Positions 35,485 through 47,519 of a DNA stretch of 64,000 nt are shown here, in pieces; the first letter of the stretch is position 1; the number at the start of each line of letters is the position of its first letter. Source of the DNA: Tetrahymena thermophila SB210 (taxonomy: Eukaryota > Ciliophora > Oligohymenophorea > Hymenostomatida > Tetrahymenidae). The stretch is from assembly GCF_000189635.1 (NCBI RefSeq), contig NW_002476025.1:62001-126000 (forward strand), in the 5' to 3' direction. The translations under genes and the position numbers were made by a program. Under the pieces are notes generated by a model. That model searched no databases. It had not been told where the DNA came from and was given only the letters and a program-made list of their open reading frames with translations.

Positions 35485-38400
35485 TATTATGAAAATGAGA
35501 TAAATATTTGTGAAAGGATTATGAAATTCTAAAAAGAAAATAAATAATATAACTCAAATGAAATGAATTTAATAGAAATTTTTGAAGTCATTTAAACTGA
35601 AAATTGTGCATATATTGTAATGGAATGTTGCGAATTAAATTTAGAGGCTTATAAATTTATATAAGTAAATAGAAGAATAGACATTATTCAAGCTATGCAG
35701 TTTGGAAGACAAATATTATAAGGGGTATAAATATTGCATTCATTAAACATAATTCATAGAGACTTAAAACCAGATAACATATTTCTAAATTATGATGAAA
35801 TTACTTAAAGCTATAAAGTTAAAATTGGAGATTTTAACATATCTTTAATATCAGATACATGCGTAAAATATTATACTTTATTAAATAAATATACAATTTA
35901 AAAGAAATCAGAGTTAATTATTCATTTTAAAAATAAATTTCAATAAATTATCAAATATTCCAAGTCAGTTTAGATTTTAAAGTTTTAGTCAATTATAAGA
36001 TTCATCCATTTTTCTTTTTTCTACTAAATAAATGATTAATTCCCTAAAAAAACTACTTTCTTTTTAATTATTTCGCATTTGAATATGAATGGAAAAACTT
36101 TAATTAAAGTGAGAAAAAAAACAAATTTTATTTAAAACAATTCGATATTAGTTTTTTTATATCTTATTTTTTAAGATGAACAGAAAAATTTTGTTTTTTA
36201 TATACCTTGGGAGCTGCTTAATAAGAAAATTTTATGATAAGAGGGTTTTTTATTAAGGATTGTTTAAAAAATCAAAAATTTAAAAAATATTATTTTTACT
36301 ATAATCCTTATTCAAGATCGCCCATGGTATATGAAAAGAAAATGAGTATAAAATAAAATAATATCAATTAATTTTATACAATCATATTTAATATTTTTTT
36401 TTATACTTATAATTTAGAGTTCAGTAGGTACTATTAATTATATGGCACCTGAACAAGTCATAGGAATTTATAATTAGGATTCTAATTACAAGCTATCGTA
36501 CAACAATAAAATAGATTTATGGGCTGCTGGAGCCATAATACATGAAATGATAACAGGAATATAGTTATTTCCAGGTAACTATCCAAAAAATGTATCAAAA
36601 GATATTGTAAAATTTGGCTCCTATAAATCTAAATGGGAGAAATCCCAAAACATTGATCTGAATAGTATACCTGAAACTATGATGGCTGAGTAAAGGAAAT
36701 TTATAGGTTTTTACCTTCCTTGGTAAAGAGTAAATAATAAACAAGTAGCTTATTTTATAGACAATCTTTTAAAATGCAAACCAGAAGAAAGATTTAGTGC
36801 TGATTAAGCACTACAAGAAATAAATAAAATATTAAACAGTTAAGAATTATAATTGGCACTTTAAAATAATATAGAATAGGAAATCTTATAAAAATAAAAA
36901 GAAATGGATAATTTGAAATAAAATTATTTAAGGTACAATCCAAACTACTCTAATAATTTTAACTAATAATACTTAAATAATAATTACAACTAAGAATAAA
37001 CCATTTAAGCACAAATCAATTTTTAGAGTCCTTAAAATGTAAATATTAATGTTATTAACAACCAATACTAAAATTTTGATTATATTTAAAATAATTAAAA
37101 TAACTTTGATTTGACAAAATAAGGATATTAAAACTAAGAGATGGTAAATTATTAGTAACTTAATTTCAATTAAAATCTTATGAATAATAATTTTAATAAT
37201 AACAACAATCAATAATTATATTTTGACTAGAATAAATTATATCAAAAAAATTAAGCTGATAATCCTTACTTTGTTCAAAACTAACAATAGAATAATTTTG
37301 TATAATTTAATTAAATACAAAATTATCAAACAAATGAAGCAAATAAAATATTAAGTGTCTAGTAAAGCATGTAAAATTTAAATATCTAACCCTCAACTTA
37401 AGGATAAAGTATATAGTAAAGCATACCCTCAACTTCAGGATAAAGTATATAAAGCTAGAATAGTTACATTAAGCCATCAGCAGCAGGATACTAAATGGAA
37501 AAAATTAATGAATAATTATACAGGTAACAATTAAAAAGTATAGAAAAAGACTATCAAGAGGTCCAAGACTATCTTAATTTCATTAACAATTTTTTGACGC
37601 CAGAGAATTAAAATATACTTTTTAATTTAAACTCATTTTAAAAAATGAATATTAAAAGTTATTACTGTAGTCTTATTATAAAGAAAAATGATGATACAAA
37701 CAATGATAATTCTTAAACGGTTTTAAAATAATATAGATTATACCCTTCATAATAATCTCCAAATTAGAAATTCTAAGAATTAATTTAAAATTTTTGTAAA
37801 ATTTATGATTTGCAAGCTCAAATGAATTATTAATATTAATATGGTGCAGAAATAAAAAGTATTACTTATTAAATTGGAGATTAAGAGTATCCTTATCATT
37901 TATTAGAATTTAGCAAGTTTTAATAAAAAATATAAAGTTCTACTTAAATAAATATTGGCTTTGAATTTTTTGAAAGGAATCTTGAAGATTTTCTAAGGTA
38001 AATAAAAAAAAGATAATTAGATCATAAAAGCACAATAGTAGTAAAAGAAAAATTGATTATTTGCTCTCTCATTGCTTAATAATTACAAAGTTTGCATGAA
38101 AATAACATTTATCATGGATAATTAAATGTCAAAAATATTTCTTTCTGCTAAAAGCAATAACAGTTTTTTTTAAATTACTATTCCTTATTTGAAAATCACC
38201 CTACCTATCATAAAGATGTAATCGATTTTTTTTACTATTTTAAATAGTTTTTATTAAATTATTTTTTCTAAATTAGGGATTCTATTTTGAACAGTCTTAT
38301 ATGTCACCGTAATAATTGCAATTCTAAAAATCCACTTTTGAGGATGATATTTGGGCCCTGGGAGCAATCTTCCATTAAATTTTAACACTAGCTCCCTTAT

Positions 38401-38699
38401 TTTAGTCAATTCCTAAAGTTAAAGATCTTATAAATAAATACTCTGAAAATTATTCAGATATGTATGGTGAAGCTCAAGCGTATATCTAAGCTAACGAAGA
38501 AGGAAAAAAGAAATTCTCACCTAGCATTTAAAGGGCTTCTGCACTTTTGGAAAAAATACCAAATCAAGATATTGCAAATCTTATTAATAAAATGCTAAGT
38601 AAAGATCCTACAAAGAGACCTAAAATTCAAGATATCAATAATGAGCTTAACAGATAAAAATAAAAATATAATACAGAAGGCTAAATTGCACCTAACTGA
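35095..38699 (+). CDS. Kinase-pseudokinase protein with Asn-rich linker
   Basis: Three exons (35095-35862, 36418-38217, 38277-38699) join in phase to give 996 residues. Residues 1-65 are a degenerate copy of the kinase N-lobe start. The first kinase domain begins after Met66: GKGSFGDVKKG glycine loop, PAAIKLISRQQ with Lys115, IVMECCELN hinge, IIHRDLKPDNIF with Asp223, then DFN (246-248) instead of DFG, GTINYMAPEQVIG and KIDLWAAGAIIHEMITG. A linker of about 200 Asn/Gln-rich residues follows. The second domain has ICSLIAQQLQSLHENNIYHG with His-Gly-Gln (822-824) for HRD, NYY (842-844) for DFG, then YMSPQQ and FEDDIWALGAIFHQILT, so it should be catalytically dead. The DFN aspartate is kept, so the first domain may still be active. 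Translation could also start at Met66. Confidence 0.85.
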
Positions 38700-40302
38700 G
38701 AAATTATTTGAGAATATAAATAAATTTGATATATGTTCAAAAAAAATAAATTATTTAACAAATTATTGGATATAATTTTAACACACAGCTTTAAATTCAT
38801 TTCAAGAAGTTTATTTAGTCAGATTTTATTTAAATAAAGAAACTTAGTGAATTTACTGACATAGTAAAAAAAAAAACCAAATTAAATAATCAAAAGCTTA
38901 AACCTTACACAAATAAATTACTCATTTTATAATAAGCAGTGATAGTAAAATTTTTAAGTTAAAATTCTAGAATTTTAGAGATTTAGAATTTTGAATTTTG
39001 AACAACTGTCTACCTATAAAATTTAGAATTTTATAAATGCATAGAGTTTAAGATTTTTAGAATATTTAAATTCTGTGAACATAGATCATAAGATGATAAA
39101 TCAAAATAAAAGATTTGCAAAATAAATGAAAAGTTATTCATTCATCTTAAAAAATAATTAAATATACAAATGAGGAGTATAAAAAAGATTCTTAGGATAA
39201 CTCAAGATTTTTAAAACAAAATTTATTGGATCTTAAAGTTAAAAATAGAAAATGAATTAAAAGATAATTGTTCAAAAGATAGGTAATCATATTTTTATTT
39301 TGTTAAAATTAAGAGGCTCAAATGGAAAAACTGCAAATTTAGCATTTAAAATATAAACAAATAACTTTCACAGTTAAATCTTAATTAAAATAATTATCTA
39401 AGTAATTTCTTATGCCTCACTGATCTTATTTGAAGAAAGTAAAATGACATATTTTTTCTACATTTACTTCATATAAATAATCTGATTGATTGATTGAATT
39501 ATCTATTAATTTTCCTCCAAAATAAGTATTAAACTATTTCAATAAATAATAAATTAATAAATCAACTAAATATATTAATAACAAATAAATGTCTTATTCA
39601 AAAAAATGTTATATGAATATTAAATTACTATTATTTTTATATCCTTCATTTTTACAACAGCACCTATATAAATATATATATGATTTCTTACTTCATATTT
39701 TTTCAAAAATAACTCTTATCTTATTTTGCACTAACTTTCTTTATTTATCCCAAGAAAAATATTAATATTAAATGTATCATTGATTATTATACTACATTTT
39801 TTTATCTATTGAATGTTAAAGTAAATAGATAGATTTATTATTAAATTTAACTTTATTTTTTAAATTATTTTAATAGTTTTTAGAGTTTTTCTGCACTATT
39901 AAGATTTTATATTTATCATTTTCTAAATTAATTAAGAATTTATTAATAAAAAGTATTTTTTTGAAAATATTAATTTTATTTAAATGTTTCTTCGTTCCTT
40001 TATTGAAACACATATTTAATTTCATAAATTCTAATAACTCTTACTTGATATTCATTCGGTATGATATCATAAAAGAAAAAATAGCTATACATGCTTTTTA
40101 TGAAGAAAGATATGCCTTTTATTATTTGTATTACTTTAAAGAATTGTAAATTTCTAAAATTAAAATAAATAAATAAAAAATTCAACTAATTTCCTATATA
40201 TCTCTCTGATCAAGAGGAAAATTAATATTAGCAAATAGAATATTAAACAAAAAATTGGTAGTAAGTAAGTAATTGGATAATAAGAAATCAAAAAGAAAAA
40301 AA
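38700..40302. other. Spacer between the two kinase genes
   Basis: AT-rich. A patch at about 38960-39060 repeats a TAGAATTTT-like unit several times. A 62-codon ORF at 39961-40149 is not protein-like. It should hold the promoter of the second kinase. Confidence 0.55.
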
Positions 40303-41686
40303 ATGAATTAAAATAATTAGTAAGCATTTAATTTTAACAATCAAGTTTAGGAATAATGGATTATGATCTCAGAAAATCTTTATATCGAAAAGTCAAGACC
40401 TTTAGGGTAAGGAGGATTCGGAACCGTTTACAAAGGTAAGTATGGCAATTAAGATGTAGCTGTTAAAGAATTAAAATAGTACATAGACAATATGGGTACT
40501 GTAAATGAGTATTATTAATAAGAAATAGAAACAAGCAAACAGATAATGAGCATTGATTGTGAATATATAGTTAGAGTACTTGGTGTTGTACCTACATAAT
40601 ATTAGTGCTATGTTGTTATGGATCTTTGCATTTCAGATCTTTAAAAATTAAGAAAAGAAAGTCCCAACCAGAGATTAGATGTAATGACTGCTTTAAAATG
40701 CATTAAAGAAATCTGTTTAGGAATAAAAAGTTTGCACATGAAAAATATTACTCACAGAGATATCAAACCTGATAATATTTTTATAGGCAAAAATCAATAA
40801 GATCAACTAATTTGTAAAGTTGGAGATTTTGGTTTAGGAAAAAATGAATAGAATATGATAGTAAATTTCTTTTTTTATCAAATTAGTTAAAATTTAAATT
40901 ATTTTATAGAGTAAAGTAGGTACAATTTCATACATGGCACCTGATATGCTTGATTTTAGTAATCAAAAGTATACGAATAAAGTAGATATATGGGCTATAG
41001 GGGTTATGGCTCATGAACTTTTAACAGGTACAATACTTTTTTAAGGGTAAACTATAGACATTATAAGAAATAATATTTTAAAATCTCGAAACTACAAAGA
41101 TTGGTATAAATTATCAAGTAGTGTTGCTTAAACTGATTTTATTACTTAAAGCTTTAAGCATATTTAATCTGAGAGTGTCATAAATTTAATTGATATGATG
41201 CTTTAAAAAAATCCAAATGATAGAAAAGATATCAACTAAATAATTACTGAAGTTGAATAATGCATGTCCCAACAAATCAATAATAATGCAATGGTAATAA
41301 ATAATAGTAATAATAACCCTTATTAAAATAACTAATTAAATAATTAGTAATATTATGCACAAAATTAGCCTAATAATAATATTAACAATAGCAACAATAA
41401 TTAAAGACAATAAAACAACCAATAAGAGTTAGAAAGAAAAATAAAGGATTTAGAAATTATGATGATGGGCTAGAAGAAATTATTTGATTAAGTTAAAAAT
41501 GAAAAAGATGAGTTAAATAAAAGTTTATAATTATAATTATAATAAAAGGATAAAGAAATAAAATCTTTATAAGAGAAATTAAAGGAGAAATCTTCTAAAG
41601 AATAATAGTTAATTATATCAAAGTAAGCATAAGAACATTTTTACAATTTTAAAAATTTTTTAAATTTTTAAAATTTTTAAAATTGA
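40303..41686 (+). CDS. Serine/threonine protein kinase
   Basis: Two exons (40303-40860 and 40910-41686) join in phase to give 444 residues. The domain starts early: SRPLGQGGFGTVYKGKYG glycine loop, QDVAVKELK with Lys55, YVVMDLCISDLQKL hinge, LHMKNITHRDIKPDNIFIG with Asp153, VGDFGLGKN with Asp175, then VGTISYMAPDM (APD in place of APE) and KVDIWAIGVMAHELLTG. All catalytic residues are present. The glycine loop and DVAVKEL resemble MAPKKK/TKL-type kinases, but the family cannot be fixed by eye. An Asn-rich linker and a predicted coiled coil (ELERKIKDLEIMMMGQKKLF, then about 60 residues rich in Lys/Glu/Leu) follow. The C-terminus repeats NFxNF. Confidence 0.88.
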
Positions 41687-42124
41687 TTAATTCATTCTCT
41701 AATCAATCAATCTATGTTTGTTTATATAAAAGTATTTTTCATTTAATAATATCACAAAATAAATAAATATCTTTATTTTATATTTAAAAATAATACTCAA
41801 AAATATTAAAATAAATAAATAAACAAACAAACATATTTTAACTACTATTTAATTTCAAATATATTCAGTCACTTTTTACTTTTTTTATATTTTTAATTTT
41901 TTTTATGAAATATCAAAAATTGTAATATACATATTAATCTACAGAACGAAACATTTATATTTTTATACCTTTAGCTAAATAAATGATTATGTAATTTATT
42001 CCAAAAAAATAAAATTCACAATAAAAAATAATCTTTAAAATAATATTCCCAATTACATTTTTTTAAAGTAAACAAATTAAATAAATAAATAAATAAATAA
42101 TCGTTAACCAAAAAAAACATTTCT
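41687..42124. other. Convergent spacer
   Basis: Between the kinase 3' end and the anoctamin 3' end. It holds AAATAAATAAAT-type simple repeats near 41810 and 42078 and nothing else recognisable. Confidence 0.6.
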
Positions 42125-44579
42125 TCAATTTTCTTGTTAAGGAATATATCTAATCTTTTTGTAATATTCTTTTCTCTATTGATAAATCATAGTCCAATCA
42201 GATCTTGTTAAAATGAATTTTCTAAGAAGATAGATTGAAATAAATAAGAGATGCTCTATAACAAATACTACGAAAACTAAGTATCTTCCTTAGCCTTCTA
42301 AAGGAGGAGGAGCCATGAAAAGCACTTATTCTTTATTTTAAATAATTTTTAAATTTAAGCCTAATCAATAATAAAAAATAAATAAATAAATAAATACCTT
42401 CTGAATGAGTTTGCTCAAAGAAGAGAGAAGGGAAAAATCTAGTAATTTAATCGCTGCTAAAAGAAAAAAGAATGATGTTAGTAAGAACACAGAAGATGCT
42501 GATGAAACTCAAAATTTAATTCCAAATTCCAATTCCTGAAATCTTGAAAGCATGAGGTCTTTGATATAGGTAATAAATCTTATGCTTGTCTGAGTATAAT
42601 TCAATAGCATTAAAAATGTAAACAAGTAATGGAGCGAATGGGAAAGCAGCTGCAAACAAAGTGATATATCCAAAATTAATTACAATCTCTAAATAATCAT
42701 CAAAGGGCTCGTACTTTGGAAGTTATAACTCAAGCATTACATCTTTAAAGTACTGTAACTGCATTTCTTGCTCATCTGTTTTTTTGGCTAATCTCTATTA
42801 TTATGCTTCTTGCTACTTACGGTATTTTAGTTTTGTAAAGTATGGAATAACTGACTCTGTAACAACTCTTCTTATTTCATCAGCTGAATAAATTGCAATT
42901 AATTCTCTTTTTAAAGCTTCAATATCAAAACGAACAAAGGCAATATAAGACAAATCAGTGAAAGTGTATAACATTTCAAATAAGAAACGTTTCAAAACTA
43001 AAGAGTTATTTTTCTTAACATGAGTAGAATGAAGCTCTTTTTTGCAAGTCTCTTCAGCTACAGCTCTGTAGAATCCATTTAACTTTTAGAAAATATTCAC
43101 GTGTAGAATAGTTGCTAGAAGTTTTCTCCAGCCTACACTTTTATCGAAAAATCCACCTGCTTAACTTTAATCATATAAAACTCTATATTTATAATAAAAT
43201 TATATCAAATTCAATTCAACTTTTTTATATTTATTATTAATTGTATTTCATATTTCTTATCTCTATTCGTTATTAATTTTATTAAAAACTTAAAATAAAA
43301 AAAATTTTAGCCTATTCAAGTCATTCTGAGTCTAATGCTAAAAATTGAAAATAACTAAATAAAAATTTTGCTAAAATACGTTTTGGTATTTTTGTATTTT
43401 AAAACGAGTAAGTAAGTAAATAAATAAATAGATAAATAATTACTTAATAAACAAGAACTCATGATCAGGATCTACATATCCTCTGATGTTAAGAGAAACA
43501 ATCAAAAAGAGAATGGCAGCAGTAATAAAAGGGAGTAATTTAATTCCACCAACTATATATCTCACTAATCTTCTTTTAAAAGGGAAGTGTAAATCTTTTT
43601 AGCCTGTAACGTAATCGATTTTAGGGATAAACAAAGAAGCTTCTTCTTGTGAAACTAGCATTTTTTGAGTCTTTTTAAGTTGTTTTTGGCTTTAAGAGCA
43701 ACTCTGAACTTTAATTTACCTCTCATGTTTTTTCCAAGTAGCAAAAAAGAAAGATCCCCATAGAATGACTATGGCAGAGTAAATTGAATCAAAAGGAGAA
43801 GTTTTCGAGTCATAGTCAAAGAAGTTATTTAGAATACCTATTAATATACCTATACCAACTAATGGAAGTAGTTACTTTTAGAAGAACTCAACAAATGCGA
43901 AATAAATTGAAATATTATCTCCAAAGTAGCTTCTAATGTCACTCACAGTCATTTTTTCAGGCTTTTAGCTTTTTTGATGAAGTGGAATAGGATTGTGAAT
44001 CAGTCCTTTCTCTCTGTAGCTTTCTATTAAATTCTCTTGGTTGTAAACAATATTCATTATAATAGACTGCTTTATCATAAGCTACTCACTGGGAGTAAAT
44101 ATGTTAAATATTTCACTATCTGTTTCCTGTTTACAGAATTTATGCTTGATGTTATACCTGAATCTCCTATATTTTTCCATTCTCTTAACTAAATCTGGCA
44201 ATTCAACTCTAATGTCAATGAATTTTTAAATTTTTTTATTACGAAATTCTTCTTCTTAAACGAGTTTAGCATATTACTCTTTAGAGCTTGTAGCTTTTTT
44301 TTTCTCAACGGAAGAATCTTTGTTAGAATATTCCTCCTCCAAATATTGGTCTAGCATGCGTTTTTATAGCTTAAGTTCATCTGCTTTCTTCAAAAGATAT
44401 GTATAATCTCTGTACTTAACAAAAAGCATTTTTTCATCCTTACAGAAGTCCTATTCAGTCTGATTTTCAGGGAAAACCTTTACTTCAAATCCGCTAAACT
44501 CTAAAGATTTGCATAAAGCGCTTTGGCTGTCTTTGTCCATAGACTTCTTGAACTTAATTACAAAGTCATAGTCGCTCAT
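42125..44579 (-). CDS. Anoctamin (TMEM16) family membrane protein
   Basis: Anoctamins are dimeric calcium-activated ion channels or lipid scramblases. The N-terminal cytosolic part (MSDYDFVIKFKKSMDKDSQS) has a ferredoxin-like domain pattern and a coiled-coil linker. The family's entry signature follows: VSDIRSYFGDNISIYFAFVE, FFQKQLLPLVGIGILIGIL, then FDSIYSAIVILWGSFFFATW. Next are a paired-helix region around FPFKRRLVRYIVGGIKLLPF, then FEMLYTFTDLSYIAFVRFD, VINFGYITLFAAAFPFAPLL, and an end with RYLVFVVFVIEHLLFISIYL. Introns fit at about 43443-43190 and 42370-42300. The layout resembles the short ANO8/ANO10 group. I could not align the calcium-site acidic residues of helices 6-8 with confidence, so channel or scramblase activity is open. 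The stop is TGA after IPQQEN. Confidence 0.85.
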
Positions 44580-45518
44580 TTTTTTAAGTTATTTTAATAT
44601 TTAATTATCTTTTTTAACTTTTTTATTTGTAAAAACAGCCTTTAATTAATTAAATCTTTAACACAAAAACAAATTAAGATTTTATTGTCACCAAAATCTT
44701 ATCAAAAAAGTTTAAAAAGATCTTTTTTAAAAATATTGTCACAGAACGTGTAAATAAATAATTTTTTAATTTCTATATCAAAATTTTACCATAATTCTAA
44801 TTAATTAGAATGTTGAAGTAAATATGGTTAAAATGAACTAATTAATTCACTGTATTATCTTAAATGAATACACTCAACAATATTAAATATAAAATTAATT
44901 TTGCTGAGCTAATAAATAGTTTAAAATAAATACCGTTTAAAAAATACAATAAAAGTAAGTTATTTTAAATAAGCAAATTAATGCAAATTGCCATTTTATT
45001 TATGTTTTATAATATAAAAATTCAATTAAAGTCAGGTTTGCTATTTCTTATTTAATTTAAAAGTTTATTTTTTCTATTTAAGCTATGCTTGCTAGCTTTA
45101 ATTAAAATTTTGAGAATAAATTTGATTTTTTTTTTTTTTTATACATCTTTTATAGTGGTTTAATAAGGGGAAAATAATAGGTTATTGCAATTTCAATAAA
45201 TTAGTAGATATCTAGTAGTAATTATGATTTTTACTTCTTTTGGAGTCAGTAAAGTAAAGTATAGTATTTTATGAGCTACTTGATATTCATTCATTGATCT
45301 ATTTTATTCAGCATAACTTTTATTTTTTTTATTGTAAATAATTGAGATTCTTTATTTAAAAACCAATAGTTTGTCTATATATATTTATTATTTTTGAATA
45401 GTCCAACGAATTAAATTCATAATAGTTAATTATTGATTGATTTATTCATTCATTTATTTATTTATCAATTAAAATGCACATTTCATTATTTTTTTCTTAT
45501 CTACATCCTTCAATTAAA
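44580..45518. other. Spacer upstream of anoctamin
   Basis: AT-rich with a T-run at about 45128-45141. No gene is visible. It holds the anoctamin promoter and the 3' flank of the next minus-strand gene. Confidence 0.55.
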
Positions 45519-46400
45519 TCAGAAAATTGAACATGAGCATCCAAGTTTTTTATTATCTCTTGAATTTTCTCTATTATAATCTTTCCAGCATTCAACTTCA
45601 TATACACATTCTAAATCAGTTTTAAACTTAAATATTTTTGGTCTCTCGACACTTTTTTTTTTCTATTTCTAAGTGTCAGGAGGTAGGTTTTCCTAGTTAT
45701 TTTTCTCACTAGGAGATCTGTAGTTTTCAAAATCATTTTTTATATCAACTGGAGATTATTAGGAGTCAGGAGATTTAGCAATGCGACTAGTTTAGCTACA
45801 TGCAGGAGAATAATCTCCCTTTAAATCTATTTACTAGTTTGCGATATGCTTACTATTTACATTTTATTCTAAATCTTAATGAATTATTAAATTAATTTAG
45901 TTGTTTTGAATAGCTTGATTTTGGTAAGCAATGAATTCTTCTCTAATTTCTTGGGGATTATCAATCTCATTGTGGTTGGTTGCTTAGTTTGTAGAACCGT
46001 CACATTATTAGCTTTTGTCTGCAAAAGGAGACTACTGAAATTTATTATCCTACGCTTTTTCATCGTGATTTGATTTCTTTTAGTCTTCTTGGCTATTATT
46101 ATCATTCTAAATTTAATTATCTGTAGAAGATTTAACTTTTCTTAACTAATTGCTCTAACTTTAATTATTTTCTTTCATTATTTAAGTTTTATAAACTGCT
46201 TCATCATCTTTTACTGTAGTCTGTTTGAATGTTGACATTTTTGAGTGTAAAGAGTTTTGCATATGTATTGCAGAATTGCCTCTAAACTCACTTTCTCCTT
46301 CCCAATTAACTTCAGAGTTAGAATCAGTTTTTTTTAAGTAATCTAAATTATTTTATAATGGCCGGTTATTGAAAAAAAAGTCTCTAGCATTCCCACTCAT
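45519..46400 (-). CDS. Disordered protein with C-terminal CaaX-like box
   Basis: A single frame of 293 residues runs from MSGNARDFFFNNRPLQNNLD to TGA. Most of it is Gln/Asn/Ser/Lys-rich and probably disordered (for example NEIDNPQEIREEFIAYQ, then SQTSRIAKSPDSQQSP). The last 45 residues look ordered: ERPKIFKFKTDLECVYEVEC, then WKDYNRENSRDNKKLG and the end CSCSIF. The final four residues, CSIF, fit a CaaX prenylation signal; a terminal Phe favours geranylgeranylation in known systems. I recognise no family. A membrane-tethered, unstructured adaptor is one reading, but that is inference. Confidence 0.65.
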
Positions 46401-47519
46401 AGCACACTCAATGTAGCTTTATTAGTTTATATTACAACTAAGCTAATCTCTATGATTTTACTATATTAATAATATAAAGACTCTATAATTGATTAATTAA
46501 TTTATTATATTGTTTATAGTAAAAATATTTGCAAAAAATAATGCCTATTAAAAATTTTGCATTAAATAAATAAACCAATAATATTCAAATAAGAAGGCAA
46601 TTCATAAAAATTTAATGAATTTTTTAAGTTTATAAAAAAGTACTAAAATTGATTTTTTCTTAAACTAGAACTATCCATATTGATTCTAATTTATATTAAA
46701 ATATGAAGTAGATCTTCTTTTTATAATTTATAAATATGTTAACTTGTTTTTTTACTATATAAAACCATAGAAAACTAAGTCTACTAAACTAGTTAATTTA
46801 TTTAACATTTTGTATATTTTTTTAATATTTAATTATTATCAAGCAAACAATTTGAATTATTAACTGATTTGAAGATCTCATAAATTATATGCTTCAATAT
46901 ATTATTTTATTTTTTATAATATTAATTCCAGATAAATAAAAATAATTTATTTAAAATTAATTTTAAAATTGTTTATACCTTCTTTAAAAATTTCAGATAG
47001 TTCGATGAAGAAAACTAAATTTACAAAAAAAATAGAAAAGGGTGGCATAGTATTTTAAAATATATGATTTAATAAAAAATTAAATAATCTTTTGAGAGTC
47101 AGTAAATAAGAAAAAAATAATATTTTTAAATAAATTTCAAAGTAAAATATTATTTTTACTTAGTATTATCATATTTAATTGATTAATAGTAAATATTTTA
47201 AGTTTTAGAATAATACCAAAAACATTTAATTAATTATCTATTATCATTTTAGTAAAATTTAAGTGTGAACTAATAAATTATGTCAAAATTTCGCGCAATT
47301 AAATGAAGTATTAAAAGATTTTCATAATTTTAAATTCTTAATTATTTTTATAATATTTAATATCTTAAAAATCCTACATTCTTCAAATCATACTATTTCT
47401 TCTAATTAAAATAGCTTAATATTTCTCTGGTTATAAACAAAAATATAAAAAACAAATACACTAGCTACTTAACTATCAGTCATATTTTAACTTAGAAATT
47501 ATTTTTACAACTCTTTAAA
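46401..47519. promoter_or_regulatory. Divergent intergenic region
   Basis: AT-rich spacer between a minus-strand gene and a plus-strand gene; both promoters should lie here. No motif is recognised. Confidence 0.5.

Noticed and set aside
38960-39060. Recurring TAGAATTTT-like units
   Set aside because: Too short and imperfect to define a repeat family; plain AT-rich drift explains them.
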